A stretch of DNA of 64,000 nt. It comes from Caulobacter segnis. GTDB taxonomy: Bacteria > Pseudomonadota > Alphaproteobacteria > Caulobacterales > Caulobacteraceae. The notes below the pieces were generated by a model, which worked only from the letters and a program-made list of their open reading frames with translations, was not told the DNA's origin and searched no databases. Both the position numbers and the translations under genes were made by a program. How positions within the stretch are numbered: the first letter of the stretch is position 1; each line of letters begins with the position of its first letter. The stretch lies in the NCBI RefSeq assembly GCF_003243465.1, contig NZ_QFQZ01000005.1, positions 37,532-101,531 on the forward strand, given 5' to 3'. This document shows positions 53,252 through 63,161 of the stretch, piece after piece.

Positions 53252-54616
53252 TTAACGCGAGGCCGGTTCGGTCAGGTCTTGGTCGGCCTGGGCGAGGGTT
53301 TTGTCGTCCAGCGATCCGGCCGCCACCGACAAAGCTAAGCGGCTGTACTCATAGTCGTAGAGGGCCGAGCGCAGCCGCCGATCGGTCTCGAAGCTCTGGG
53401 CCTGAGACGCCAGGACGTCAGTTTGGGTGCGAACGCCGACTTCGCGGCCCGTGACAGCGGCCTGCTCTTGCAACTGGGCGGAGGCTAGGGCCGCGCGTAG
53501 CGCCAGGATCTGATCGGCGCCGCTGCGCTGCGCGCGCCAGGCTTTCTCTACGTCCAGGCGAAGATCGCGCTTTGCGGCGGCCAACTGAGCGTCCGCCCCC
53601 CTGGCCTGGGCCTGGGCCTGGCTACGCTGGGCCGTCAATGACCCTCCAGTATACAGCGGCGCCTTCAAGCGCACGCCGGCCGTGAACCCTTCCGCGCGAT
53701 CAGGCAGGGCGACGCCGAGCAGGGCGGAATCTGAACCGCCCCGCCACAGTTCGCCCGCCGTGGCCGTGGCCGAGATCTTGATCTGGCTCGACCAACGATA
53801 TTGGTCGGCCTTGGCTTGACTGGCGGCGAGCTGCGCGCGGCGCGCGGCGATGCTGGGGGCGTTGTCTTCCGCGCGAGCCTGCCACAGGCTCAAGGCCTCC
53901 GATGGGGCGGCCGCCGCTAGATCGGTTCTGGGGCGCAGCGGCGCAAAATCATCCAAACCGGTGAATTCCGCCAGGCGTGATTGGGCCAAATCCTGCTGCG
54001 CACGCGCGTCTACCAATTGCGCAGTCAGGGCGTCGGCGCGCGCTCGTGCTTCATAGACATCGGTGATCTTGGCCCGGCCAGCGTCGAAGCGCGCCTGGGC
54101 GGCTTGCTGTTCGCGTTGGGTCAGAGCCTGTTGCGCCAACACACTGGCCACCAGATCTTGAGCTTTGAGCAGGTCGAAATACGCCTGTGCGACATCCAAG
54201 GCGAGTTTCTGCCGACGTGCGTCGTAGACCGCCAGTCCAGCCTGGACGCCAGCACGCAATTGCCGGGACTGGGCGCGCGCCTCGCCATCGATCAGCGGCT
54301 GTTCGATGCCCACCAAGACCGCGCCGCCAGAGCCGTCATTCGAAAGCCCAGCCGGCGTCGTGTCCGGATGGAGGGTGACGCGACTGTAGCTGGATGACGC
54401 CTGCAACTGGGCTTTCGGAAGCCAGAGGGCGCGCGCCAGATCGCCGTTGGCGGCTGCGGCGTCCCGATTGGCCAGAGCTTCGGCGTGATCGGGGTCATGC
54501 CGGAGAGCCAGGTCGTAGGCCTGCGTCAAATTCTGAGCCAGGGCTGGTCCGGCGGAGAGTCCGACAAAGACAAGCCCGGCCAACGACGCCAAGGCTCGAG
54601 GGCTGTGATCAAGCAT
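53252..54616 (-). CDS. TolC-family outer membrane protein of the RND system
   Basis: 454 residues from the ATG at 54616. The signal peptide ends PALAQ near 28. TolC repeats: LTQAYDLALRHDPDHAEALA at the start and the second repeat near 250. Strand regions include GFTAGVRLKAPLYTGGSLTA. It is the outer-membrane channel for the RND pump; the start overlaps the pump gene by 8 bases. It is a full TolC/AprF-like size. Confidence 0.9.
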   Translation of the reverse strand: MLDHSPRALASLAGLVFVGLSAGPALAQNLTQAYDLALRHDPDHAEALANRDAAAANGDLARALWLPKAQLQASSSYSRVTLHPDTTPAGLSNDGSGGAVLVGIEQPLIDGEARAQSRQLRAGVQAGLAVYDARRQKLALDVAQAYFDLLKAQDLVASVLAQQALTQREQQAAQARFDAGRAKITDVYEARARADALTAQLVDARAQQDLAQSRLAEFTGLDDFAPLRPRTDLAAAAPSEALSLWQARAEDNAPSIAARRAQLAASQAKADQYRWSSQIKISATATAGELWRGGSDSALLGVALPDRAEGFTAGVRLKAPLYTGGSLTAQRSQAQAQARGADAQLAAAKRDLRLDVEKAWRAQRSGADQILALRAALASAQLQEQAAVTGREVGVRTQTDVLASQAQSFETDRRLRSALYDYEYSRLALSVAAGSLDDKTLAQADQDLTEPASR

Positions 54617-57600
54617 GAGAAGCCTCCGGCGAGGATGCCGCCTCGCGCACGCCATAGGCGGCGGCATAAACGGCAGGCAGGAATATCAGGGTCAACAGCG
54701 TGGCCGCCATCAGGCCGCCCATGATCGCCCAGGCCATCGGTCCCCAGAAGACGGACCGCGTGAGCGGGATCATGGCCAGGATGGCGGCTAGGGCGGTGAG
54801 CATGATCGGGCGCAAGCGTTGAACGGTAGCCTCGACGATGGCGTCGAACCGCGCCACGCCCTCGGACTCCAACTGGTCGATCTGCGTCACCAAGAACAGC
54901 GAGTTGCGGATCACCATGCCAAACAACGACAACCCGCCCAGCATGGCCACGAACCCGAACGGGATCTGGAAGATACTGAGGATCAAGGCCATGCCGATGA
55001 GGGCCAGTGGGCCTGTCAGCACCACGAGCGCCACCTTCTTGAGGCTCTGAAGCTGCATGACCAAGAGCAACAGGATCAGCACCAGCGCGATGGGGGCCTT
55101 GCTCATGACGGAGGCCTGTGAGTTCGCGCCTTCCTCGATCGAGCCGCCGAGCATCAACGTGGCGCCGGCCGGGAGGCTGGCGCTGATCGCATCCAGGTCC
55201 TTCTTCATACCTGCCGCCACGTCCGCAGGCTGGGCTTTGACCGTGTCGGCCTGCAGGGTGATCGTCGGCATGCCCGAGCGCCGGTTCAGCTCGGCCATTT
55301 GGAAGGCCGGGGTGAGGCGGGCGACCTGCGAGAGGGGGACCATTCTGCCCGACGCCGTGGCGACGTTGACTTGGGCTAGCCGATCGAGCCGATTGCGTTC
55401 GGCCGCGTCCAGTCTGGCCACGACCGGAAGGCTCTTGTCGCCGGTGCGATATCGCGTGATCGGCGCGCCCTCAAGCGCAGCCTGAAGGGCCTGCTCGATG
55501 TTCAAAGAGGTCACGCCAAGGGCGCGGGCCTTGTCCTGGTCCACATCGACCTTCACGGTCTTGAGCGCATCGCCGTAGTCGGTGTTGACGTCGCTCAAGC
55601 GTCCGTTGGCGCGCATCAGCGCCTCGATCCGCTCCGCCGCCGGGGCGAGCTGGGCGTAGTCCGAGCCCGTCAGGCGGATCTTGAACGGCTGGCCGATCGC
55701 CGGTCCCATTTCCAAGGTGCTGATACGCCCGCGCACTTCGGGGAACTGGCTGGCCAGCAGGGCCTCGATCCGATCATGCACACGTTGGCGGCCCTTTCCG
55801 CCCGTCGTCTGGATCACAACCTGAGCCAGAGAAAGGTTGGGGGTTTGCACGTCCAGGGACAGATAGAACCTCGGCGTGCCGCCGCCGACATAGGTCGCGA
55901 TCGACGTGATGTCCCGGTCGCCGGCCAGGGCCTTTTCAAGTCGGCGGGCGACGGCTGAGGTCTGCTCGAACGAAGCGTTCTGAGAAGCGCGTAGGTCAAC
56001 GATTAGCTCCGGGCGATCCGAAGCGGGGAAGAACTGCTTGGGCACGGCGACGGCGAAGACGCCGATCGAGAGGATGAAGGCGCCGGCGGCTGAAGCGATG
56101 ACCGCCCAACGGCGGTCCAGGCTCCAGCGCACCAGGCCTCTGAACCGTCGATAGAAGGCGCCGTCATGGGCGCTGTGATGACCCCTTGCCTCACCCTCTG
56201 CCGAGGCCTTGGCCGGCGTTTCGCGCAACATCTTGTTGGCGAGATAGGGCGTCACGAACACCGCCACGATCCAGGAGAACAGCAGCGAAATGGCCACGAC
56301 GTAGAAGATCGAGCGCGAGTATTCGCCAGCCGCGGAGTTGGCCAAGGCGATGGGCAGAAAGCCCAGCATCGTGATCAGTGTTCCGATGAGCATGGGCTGC
56401 GCGGTGACCGTGTAGGCCGCCGTCACCGCCTTGATCTTGGCCCATCCTGACGCCAGGTGGCTGTCGATCTGTTCGATCACAATGATCGCATCGTCAACCA
56501 ACAGGCCAAGCGCGATGATCAGCGCCCCCAACGAGATCCGATGCAGGGGGATGCCCAGCATCAGCATGGTGGCGAAAGTGGCGGCCAGGACGATCGGTAT
56601 GGACAGGGCCACCACCACGCCGGGCCTGACGCCCAGGGACAGGAAGCTGACCACCAGCACGATCACGACGGCTTCGGCCAGGGAGCGGGTGAACTCGCCG
56701 ATAGACTCCTTCACCACTTCCGGCTGGTCGGCGATCACGTGCAGGCTTACCCCCGCCGGAAGTCGAGCGCGGAACGCGGCGATCACCTCATGGGCTTGAT
56801 GGCCTAGTCGGGTGACGTCGCCGCCCTTGCGCAAGGAGACCATGACCCCGACCGCGTCGGCGCCGTTGACGCGCATCTTGAAGGTCGGCGGATCGACCAA
56901 GGCTCGGCGCACCGTGGCGATATCGCCCAGGCGCACGGAGCGTCCGTTGGCGGTGATCCCAAGCTGTCGAATGCTCTCCACCGAGTCGAAGGCGCCGGTG
57001 ACGTCGATTTGGATTCGCTCGCCAACCGCGTCGACCTCGCCAGCCGAGGAGATGGTGTTGGTTTCGTGCAGCGTCTGGATGATCGAGCGGGGATCCACGC
57101 CCAGGCTCGCCAGCTTGGCCGACTGGTACTCGATGTAGATCCGTTCCTGCGGCTCACCCTCCAGTTCGATGCGCCCGGCGTCGGGAAGACGACGCAGGTC
57201 ATCGCGCAGGCGGTCTGCGAAGGCCTTCAGCTGGGGCAGGGTGAAGCCATCGCCCGTGAGGGCGTAGATATTGCCGTATGTGTCGCCGAAATCGTCATTG
57301 TACTGGGGGCCTTGGACGCCCTCGGGCAATTGGGCGGCGCGCTCGCTGACGCGCTGGCGAATGCGGGTCCAGACCCCGTTGACCTGCGAGGGCGGAAGGT
57401 CGTCACGCAGGCGAACATTGATGATCATGCGACCGGCCTGGATGTTGGTGCGCATGTAGTCGACTTCGGGCAGGGTCTGGATCCCGCGCTCGATCGGTTC
57501 GGCCACCTGATCGGCGACGGACTGGCCGTTGGCCCCCGGCCAGGTGGCCGAGACCAGCATGTTCTTGACGGTGTAGTCAGGGTCTTCTTGGCGCCCGAGC

Positions 57601-57701
57601 ACGGCGTAGGCGTAGAGACCGCCGATCACCGCTACGGCGATCAGGAACCGCATCATGGCCTCGTGGGCCAGGGCCCACGACGAGAGATTGGGCCCTTTCA
57701 T
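54609..57701 (-). CDS. RND efflux permease (AcrB/MexB superfamily)
   Basis: 1030 residues. Start with LSSWALAHEAMMRFLIAVAV (TM1), two large periplasmic loops with repeated pore motifs, and the proton-relay helix with IIALGLLVDDAIIVIEQIDS near 400. A C-terminal bundle ends TLIFLPAVYAAAYGVREA. The proton-relay pair of acidic residues (VDDAI) fits a drug or hydrophobe pump more than a metal pump, but substrates are unknown. Overlaps the adaptor gene and the TolC-like gene by a few bases. Confidence 0.93.
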   Translation of the reverse strand: MKGPNLSSWALAHEAMMRFLIAVAVIGGLYAYAVLGRQEDPDYTVKNMLVSATWPGANGQSVADQVAEPIERGIQTLPEVDYMRTNIQAGRMIINVRLRDDLPPSQVNGVWTRIRQRVSERAAQLPEGVQGPQYNDDFGDTYGNIYALTGDGFTLPQLKAFADRLRDDLRRLPDAGRIELEGEPQERIYIEYQSAKLASLGVDPRSIIQTLHETNTISSAGEVDAVGERIQIDVTGAFDSVESIRQLGITANGRSVRLGDIATVRRALVDPPTFKMRVNGADAVGVMVSLRKGGDVTRLGHQAHEVIAAFRARLPAGVSLHVIADQPEVVKESIGEFTRSLAEAVVIVLVVSFLSLGVRPGVVVALSIPIVLAATFATMLMLGIPLHRISLGALIIALGLLVDDAIIVIEQIDSHLASGWAKIKAVTAAYTVTAQPMLIGTLITMLGFLPIALANSAAGEYSRSIFYVVAISLLFSWIVAVFVTPYLANKMLRETPAKASAEGEARGHHSAHDGAFYRRFRGLVRWSLDRRWAVIASAAGAFILSIGVFAVAVPKQFFPASDRPELIVDLRASQNASFEQTSAVARRLEKALAGDRDITSIATYVGGGTPRFYLSLDVQTPNLSLAQVVIQTTGGKGRQRVHDRIEALLASQFPEVRGRISTLEMGPAIGQPFKIRLTGSDYAQLAPAAERIEALMRANGRLSDVNTDYGDALKTVKVDVDQDKARALGVTSLNIEQALQAALEGAPITRYRTGDKSLPVVARLDAAERNRLDRLAQVNVATASGRMVPLSQVARLTPAFQMAELNRRSGMPTITLQADTVKAQPADVAAGMKKDLDAISASLPAGATLMLGGSIEEGANSQASVMSKAPIALVLILLLLVMQLQSLKKVALVVLTGPLALIGMALILSIFQIPFGFVAMLGGLSLFGMVIRNSLFLVTQIDQLESEGVARFDAIVEATVQRLRPIMLTALAAILAMIPLTRSVFWGPMAWAIMGGLMAATLLTLIFLPAVYAAAYGVREAASSPEASHA

Positions 57702-58831
57702 TGGTCGCGCTCGGCGCTGCTGGATACGGCCGTCACGGCCTGACCAGGTCGCATGAGGTGTGCGCCGGCGCTAACGATGCGCTCACCGGGCGCCAGTCCG
57801 CCGGCCAGCAGCACCGCGTTGTCCTGCATCGCCTTGATTGTCACGATCCGCGGCTGAACGCGTTGAGGCTGACCCGAGATCACCCAGACGACGCTATGGC
57901 CGTCGCGCTCGGTCACCGCCGCCAACGGGACACGGAGGGTCGCCCCGTCGGCGGCCGATTGCTGGACGATCACTTCGGCCGTGCCGCCGATCGCGGCCAC
58001 GCCCGGCGGCGGCTTGAAGGCGACCCTAGCATCGAAGGTGCGGGTCTGGGGGTTGGCGGCGGCCGAGAGCGTGCGCACCTGGCCGGGAAAGACTTGGCTC
58101 GAATTCCACAGTCGCACGCCCAGGCTGGCGCCACGGAACGCCGAGACCTCGCCCTCGGGCACGCTGACGGCGATTTCCAGTTCTCCAGGGGTGTCGACCG
58201 TGACAACAGGCTGTCCGGCGGCCACGACCTGTCCGGCTTCGCCGGCGACAGCGGTCACCACACCGGCTCGCACGGCCCTGAGCGATGAATAGGACAACTG
58301 TTGGCCGGCGCCGGTCTGCTGGGCTTGGGCGGCCCTTAGCTGCGCCTGCGCGCCCTTGGCGGCCGCCTGGGTCTGATCGAATTCCGCCTTGGAGATGAAG
58401 CCTTGGGCCAGAAGGCTTCGCGCCCGCTGAAGGTCCGCCGACTGCGCGTTGGCTTGGGCGTCAGCCGCCGACGTTTGCGCAGCGGCCCCTCGGGCATTGG
58501 CCGCCAGGTCTTTTGGATCCAGGCTGGCCAAGACCTGTCCTGCGGCGACCGTCTGACCGATCTCGACAGGCCGTGAGGCGATCTGGCCCGGCACCCGGAA
58601 GCCATACTGGATCGAATAGCGGGCGACCACCTGACCTGAGTAAACGCTGCGCAGCGAGCCCGTGGCGGGCGCGGCGACGATCGCCTCCACAGTCCGATAG
58701 GGCGGGGCGGGCGTTTTCTGCGGCCCACACCCCGTCAGGATCACCACGGCGCCGACGGCCAGCACGGATCCGGCAAGTCGCGTCTCCGCCCTTGGATTTG
58801 AAGGCGTGATAAAACTATTCGTGCTGGTCAT
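57698..58831 (-). CDS. RND periplasmic adaptor, lipoprotein
   Basis: 377 residues from the ATG at 58831. The lipobox is VVILTGCGPQ. The order is lipoyl half (YSIQYGFRVPGQIASRPVEI), alpha hairpin (about 95-165), lipoyl half (SLRAVRAGVVTAVAGEAGQV) and beta barrel and membrane-proximal domains. It links the pump to the outer-membrane channel. First gene of the three-gene operon, divergent from its TetR gene across the 58910-58927 dyad. Confidence 0.9.
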   Translation of the reverse strand: MTSTNSFITPSNPRAETRLAGSVLAVGAVVILTGCGPQKTPAPPYRTVEAIVAAPATGSLRSVYSGQVVARYSIQYGFRVPGQIASRPVEIGQTVAAGQVLASLDPKDLAANARGAAAQTSAADAQANAQSADLQRARSLLAQGFISKAEFDQTQAAAKGAQAQLRAAQAQQTGAGQQLSYSSLRAVRAGVVTAVAGEAGQVVAAGQPVVTVDTPGELEIAVSVPEGEVSAFRGASLGVRLWNSSQVFPGQVRTLSAAANPQTRTFDARVAFKPPPGVAAIGGTAEVIVQQSAADGATLRVPLAAVTERDGHSVVWVISGQPQRVQPRIVTIKAMQDNAVLLAGGLAPGERIVSAGAHLMRPGQAVTAVSSSAERDQ

Positions 58832-58909
58832 TTTAAGCGCCGAGGCAGTCTGCGATATGAGGCGTGGTAGCAGAGAATGCTGCGGTGCGATATGGTCGGC
58901 TATGATTAA

Positions 58910-58927
58910 ACTGACGATAAAGTCAGT
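58910..58927. promoter_or_regulatory. TetR operator of the RND operon
   Basis: ACTGAC-GATAAA-GTCAGT is a perfect 6-base inverted repeat with a 6-base spacer, 79 bases before the adaptor start and 115 before the TetR start, in the shared divergent promoter region. Confidence 0.75.
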
Positions 58928-59041
58928 ATGTCGCAATCTGGCGAGCGCCAAGGTTTCGACGGGCGGGCACCTGCTCGCCCCTCGGGCAGACGGCTTCATC
59001 AGGGCGTGGTGTTGAAACGCGAACAGGGGGAAAAGGTGTCC

Positions 59042-59728
59042 ATGGATGAGCAGGAAGCGCCCCGGACGCCTCAGAAGCCCAAAGCGGCCACCCGCAAGCC
59101 GCAGGCGGCGCGTCGGGCCAAGACGCGCGAGCTTCTGATCGAGACAGCCGCTCGTCTGTTCAGCCAGTCCCATCCAGATTCGGTGACCATCGAAGACATC
59201 ATCCAGGCCGCAGGACTGGCCAAGGGCACCTTCTATAATCACTTCACCGACAAGGAGGCCCTTTCGCTGGAGGTCCTGAGAAGGGTCCTGGCGCGGGCCG
59301 ACGCGGGGGTCGCGGCGCTCAACATCGACGTGACCGATCCCGCCGAGAGAATTGCCCGAGGCATCTGCTTCTATGCGCGGCTAGCCATGATGGATCCCGT
59401 CGAGGGCCGGCTTTTGTCCCACAACGCGCCCCTCGACCTGGCTTCCGACGCCTTTGACTCGACGGGGTTCGCCCCGGACGTCGGCGCGGGCATCGCTTCG
59501 GGTCGATTGCGGGTCGCCACGCGCGAGGACGGCGCTGTAGCGATCGTGGGCGCCAGTTGGGCTTTGATGTTTCGCCTGCTCATCCAGCCCAACGCCTCCG
59601 CGGCGATCTTTCTGAGCCAGCAAGTCGTGACCATGACACTGCAGGGCTTAGGCCTCAGCAGCGTCGAGGCCGATGCGCTGTCGGCCAGGTGCTGTGATGA
59701 AATCCTGGCTGGTCGGGTGGCGGCCTAA
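59042..59728 (+). CDS. TetR family repressor of the RND operon
   Basis: 228 residues from the ATG at 59042. A Lys/Arg/Pro-rich start (about 1-28) precedes the HTH: TRELLIETAARLFSQSHPDS and IQAAGLAKGTFYNHFTDKEA. The C-terminal domain is of the drug-sensing type. Divergent from the adaptor-pump-TolC operon with a perfect dyad between them, the standard layout for a local repressor. Confidence 0.88.
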   Translation: MDEQEAPRTPQKPKAATRKPQAARRAKTRELLIETAARLFSQSHPDSVTIEDIIQAAGLAKGTFYNHFTDKEALSLEVLRRVLARADAGVAALNIDVTDPAERIARGICFYARLAMMDPVEGRLLSHNAPLDLASDAFDSTGFAPDVGAGIASGRLRVATREDGAVAIVGASWALMFRLLIQPNASAAIFLSQQVVTMTLQGLGLSSVEADALSARCCDEILAGRVAA

Positions 59729-60029
59729 GCTAGCAGAACCGCGCGCCGTGGCGGGGGATTAAGGGGGGCGTGTGGAAATGCGTGAGGCATGCCCGTGCGC
59801 ACGGGCGTTCTCATGCTCGGCCGTCCGCTGGCCTTCGCAATCCGGAAGGGCTGCTTTTCGCGCAACCCAACCAGGGCGGAGACCGCGCGACGCCACGCTG
59901 CCAGTCTTTGGCGCGAAATGTCAGGCGCCGCCGACCCTAGCCACTAAGGGAGCCGTCAAGCACGTCGTCCATCGTCGACGTGAGAAAGGACGCCCCAGGG
60001 TCAGGGGCGCCATGACGCGGAGGAACATC
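59729..60029. other. Intergenic region before the acyl-CoA ligase
   Basis: 301 bases. An open frame from 59772 in phase with the ligase reads Cys/Arg-rich sequence unlike the family and is treated as non-coding. No dyad or terminator was noted. Confidence 0.5.
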
Positions 60030-61616
60030 ATGACGCCCATCTCGACACGCCCGATCAACCCCTTCGCCGGCATGGATATGCGCTCCATACTGGACGCGCG
60101 CGCGGCCAGTCGCCCTGACCACCCGTTCCTGATCTGGGAGCCTTTGGAAGGCGAGGGGCGACGCTGGAGCTATGCCGCCTTCGTCGAAGCCGTTGGTCGC
60201 TTCGCGGCGGGGCTGCACGCTAGGGGCGTGGAGCCTGGTCAGCGGGTCCTGATCCACATGGACAACTGCCCTGAGTTCGTGATCGCCTGGATGGGCTGCG
60301 CCTATGCGGGCGCGGTGGCCGTGACCACCAACACCAAATCCGCGCGCGACGAGCTGGCCTATTTCGCCAAGCATAGTCAGGCCGTCGCAGCCGTGACCCA
60401 ACCAGCCTTCGCTCGATTGGTCGCCGAGGCTGCGCCAGAGTTGGCTTGGCGCGTCGTCACTGACACCGACGGCGGCGTCGCCCCGACGAAAAGGGTCGAT
60501 GGCTTTGAGCCCTTCGCCGCCATCGATGGAGACGTCGGAAACCTGCCGGCACGACCGCACGATCCCTGGGCCCCATTTGGCATCCAATACACGTCCGGAA
60601 CGACCGCGCGGCCGAAGGCGGTGGTCTGGACACACGGCAACGCCCTGTGGGGCGCGCGGGCCTGTGCTCAAAACGAAGACCTGCGCGCTGACGACGTCCA
60701 TTTCACCTACCTGCCGCTCTTCCACACCAACGCACAGTCCTATTCGGTGTTGGCCTCGCTATGGGTCGGGGCGACCGTAGTGCTGGCGCCGCGGTTTTCG
60801 GCGTCGCGGTTCTGGCCTGTCTCGCTCAAACACGGCGCGACCTGGACGTCCATGGTGCCGTTCTGCGCCCGCGCGCTGCTGACCCAGCCCGTGCCGGACA
60901 ACCACAGCTATCGCCAATGGGGCAACGGTGTCTGCGATGCGCCATGGGACGCCCATTTCGGCGTCAGAACGCTTGGCTGGTGGGGTATGACCGAAACCAT
61001 CACCCACGGCGTGGTCGGTTCGATGAACCAGGCGAACGCCGCGATGTCTATGGGGCGGCCGGCGCCGGGCTACGCCATCCACGTGCTGGACGAGGCCGGG
61101 CAGCCCGTGCAGCCTGGTCAGGTGGGCGACCTGTTCGTCGGCGGGGAGCGGGGGGTGTCCCTCTTTCTGGAGTACGCGGGCGATCCGGCCGCGACTGCTG
61201 CGGCGTTCAGGGCCGATGGCCTGTTCGCCACGGGCGACAGGGTTCGACTGGGCCAGGACGGGTTCCTCTATTTCTCAGATCGCAGCAAGGACATGCTGAA
61301 AGTCGGAGGTGAGAACGTCGCCGCGTCGGAGATCGAACACGTCATCGCCGCGGTTTCCGGCGTGGCTGAGGTGGCCGTGGTCGCCATGCGTCACACGATG
61401 CTCGACGAGGTGCCGGTCGCGTTTGTGATCCCGCAACCGGGCCACGCGGTCGGGCTCTCGGAGCGCATCGCCGAAAGCTGCCAAGGTGCGCTGGCGACGT
61501 TCAAGCGCCCCCACCAAATCCGTCTGGTCGACAGCCTGCCGCGCTCAACCCTGGAAAAGGTCGCCAAGGCGGAACTTCGCGCCGCCTTAGTGGCCGAGTC
61601 CAGCGTGCTGGCCTGA
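60030..61616 (+). CDS. AMP-binding acyl-CoA ligase
   Basis: 528 residues from the ATG at 60030, chosen for GCGGAGGAAC just upstream. ANL motifs: GIQYTSGTTARPKAVVWTHG near 187 (the usual TTGRPK reads TTARPK), GWWGMTETITHG, FATGDRVRLGQDGFLYFSDR and KVGGENVAASEIEHV, ending with the STLEKVAKAEL catalytic lysine region. It activates a carboxylic acid with ATP and CoA; members of this subgroup act on crotonobetaine-like, fatty or aromatic acids. Convergent with the SDR gene across a terminator. Confidence 0.9.
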   Translation: MTPISTRPINPFAGMDMRSILDARAASRPDHPFLIWEPLEGEGRRWSYAAFVEAVGRFAAGLHARGVEPGQRVLIHMDNCPEFVIAWMGCAYAGAVAVTTNTKSARDELAYFAKHSQAVAAVTQPAFARLVAEAAPELAWRVVTDTDGGVAPTKRVDGFEPFAAIDGDVGNLPARPHDPWAPFGIQYTSGTTARPKAVVWTHGNALWGARACAQNEDLRADDVHFTYLPLFHTNAQSYSVLASLWVGATVVLAPRFSASRFWPVSLKHGATWTSMVPFCARALLTQPVPDNHSYRQWGNGVCDAPWDAHFGVRTLGWWGMTETITHGVVGSMNQANAAMSMGRPAPGYAIHVLDEAGQPVQPGQVGDLFVGGERGVSLFLEYAGDPAATAAAFRADGLFATGDRVRLGQDGFLYFSDRSKDMLKVGGENVAASEIEHVIAAVSGVAEVAVVAMRHTMLDEVPVAFVIPQPGHAVGLSERIAESCQGALATFKRPHQIRLVDSLPRSTLEKVAKAELRAALVAESSVLA

Positions 61617-61677
61617 TGAGGCGGCGCTGAGCCGGCGCGTCCGCGCGACCGGTTTAGGATGATGATCGACAAGAAAA

Positions 61678-61703
61678 GGAGGACCGCAAAGGGGCGGTCC
61701 TCC
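61678..61703. terminator. Bidirectional terminator between ligase and SDR genes
   Basis: GGAGGACCGC (61678-61687) and GCGGTCCTCC (61694-61703) make a perfect 10-base stem with a 6-base loop. On the minus strand it is followed by TTTTCTTG, so it is a good terminator for the SDR transcript. Confidence 0.8.
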
Positions 61704-61735
61704 AGTCAGAGGTAGTAGTTGAGCTGGCTGGCGTC

Positions 61736-62509
61736 TCAGGCGATCCCGAAGACCTGCAGCCACTTGGCCTTATCCGCCTCGAAGCGTGGCCTGATCTCGT
61801 CAATCAGTTCGCGAGGCAGCTCGCCGACGGGGAAATGGAAGTCGTCGCTTTGGGTCGATTCCAGAATACGATCGGCGACGTCTTGCGGATCGAGGATCTC
61901 TCCACCGCTGACCGCCGCGCGATAGTTGATGCCGTCAGGCGTGTCGTGATCAAGCATCGGCGTGTCCACGCAGTAGGGCTCGATCAGCGACACGCGCACG
62001 CCATGGCGACGATAGGCCACGAGCAGGGCTTCGGAGAGGCCGCGGACCGCGAACTTGGTCGCCGCATACAATGCCTGGATCGGCGGAGATTGCAGTGAGG
62101 CCGAGGAGCCCAGGTTCACCAGGGTGGAATCCTTGGTCTTGGCTAGGTGCTTTACGCCCGCATGGGAGCCGTAGACGACGCCCTTGACGTTGATGTCGAT
62201 CAGCGGCGCGAAGGAAGCAGGATCCTGGTCGTCCAGCCATCCAAAGATCAACACGCCAGCGTTGTTGACCAGCACGTCCAGCGCGCCGTCATCCGGGGCG
62301 CAAAAGGCGTCCAGAGCCTTGGTCCAGCTGTCATAGTCGCGAACATCATGCACGAAGGTCTCGACATGGGCCTGAGCGGCGGCCGCCGCCAGGGCGTCTG
62401 GCTTGATGTCGCCGATTCCGACACGCCAGCCCTTGGACAGGAAGAGTTTGGCCGTCACCAGCCCGATGCCGCCGGCGCCGCCGGAAATGAAAATCGAACG
62501 CTTCCTCAC
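61736..62509 (-). CDS. Short-chain dehydrogenase/reductase
   Basis: 257 residues from a GTG at 62509. NAD(P) motif FISGGAGGIGLVTAKLF (7-23), the NNAGV block near 85 (DVLVNNAGVLIFGW), Ser near 132 and YAATK near 147. It oxidises or reduces an alcohol or ketone group. The start overlaps the cupin stop (GTGA), so both are one transcript and probably work on the same compound. Confidence 0.9.
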   Translation of the reverse strand: MRKRSIFISGGAGGIGLVTAKLFLSKGWRVGIGDIKPDALAAAAAQAHVETFVHDVRDYDSWTKALDAFCAPDDGALDVLVNNAGVLIFGWLDDQDPASFAPLIDINVKGVVYGSHAGVKHLAKTKDSTLVNLGSSASLQSPPIQALYAATKFAVRGLSEALLVAYRRHGVRVSLIEPYCVDTPMLDHDTPDGINYRAAVSGGEILDPQDVADRILESTQSDDFHFPVGELPRELIDEIRPRFEADKAKWLQVFGIA

Positions 62510-63036
62510 GCGCCATGTCCCCCGACAACGATCAGCTTGCTGCAGTCAAGATCCCGTCCCGCGCATTGCGCGCGATAGAGGGTCAGGATCGCATGGGCGT
62601 CGATTACGGCGGTCACCTGCCTGTCGCCGTCGATGTTGATGTTGGGACCCCAGATCGCAAACCAGGCGATCGTGTCCTCGGACTGGTCGGCGGCGGCTTG
62701 CAGCGTATGCACCGAGCCTGCGGGTTCGAACAAATACGATCCGGTCGAGTTCACCTGGTTCGGGCTTTCTTGATAGAACCAGCGACCCTGCAGTGTGACC
62801 GCCAGCACCATCCCGGCATGGAAATGGGTCGGCACGGCGGTGCCGGGCTTGAGGCGCGTGCGGTTGATCCACAGTCCTTGGTTCAGATCCACGTGCAGGA
62901 GCTGAAGGTCGACGCCCTCGCCGACCGGGATCCAGGGCAAATCGTCGCCGCCGAGGTGGAGCGTCTCGGCGCTTGGCGCAAAGCCGACCGGAAAGACGGT
63001 TGGGGGCGCCACTGGGGGCGCTGCGACCTGGTTCAC
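62506..63036 (-). CDS. Cupin protein, 2,4'-dihydroxyacetophenone dioxygenase-like
   Basis: 176 residues from a GTG at 63036 with GAGGGAGGAT just upstream. The cupin metal motif is PTHFHAGMVLAVTLQGRWFY, with later YLFEPAGSVHTL. ETLHLGGDDLPWIPVGEGVD matches the family named after 2,4'-dihydroxyacetophenone dioxygenase, which cleaves aryl-ketone C-C bonds with iron. The product could act on an aromatic ketone formed or consumed by the SDR, but the true substrate is unknown. First gene of the operon, divergent from an AraC gene. Confidence 0.75.
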   Translation of the reverse strand: MNQVAAPPVAPPTVFPVGFAPSAETLHLGGDDLPWIPVGEGVDLQLLHVDLNQGLWINRTRLKPGTAVPTHFHAGMVLAVTLQGRWFYQESPNQVNSTGSYLFEPAGSVHTLQAAADQSEDTIAWFAIWGPNINIDGDRQVTAVIDAHAILTLYRAQCAGRDLDCSKLIVVGGHGA

Positions 63037-63161
63037 GTTTATCCTCCCTCGCGTGGCCGGCTCTGGCGTCGACCTTGATCGCGATGGAAAAACATTAGAG
63101 ACATGGGCAAGGATGCGTTTGACAGTTCGCGCCAAACATCTGACGGCTTTAGGGGGCGGTC

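Noticed and set aside
59772..60029. 86-codon N-terminal extension of the acyl-CoA ligase
   Set aside because: It is Cys/Arg-rich and unlike the family, and a good ribosome binding site precedes the internal ATG at 60030.
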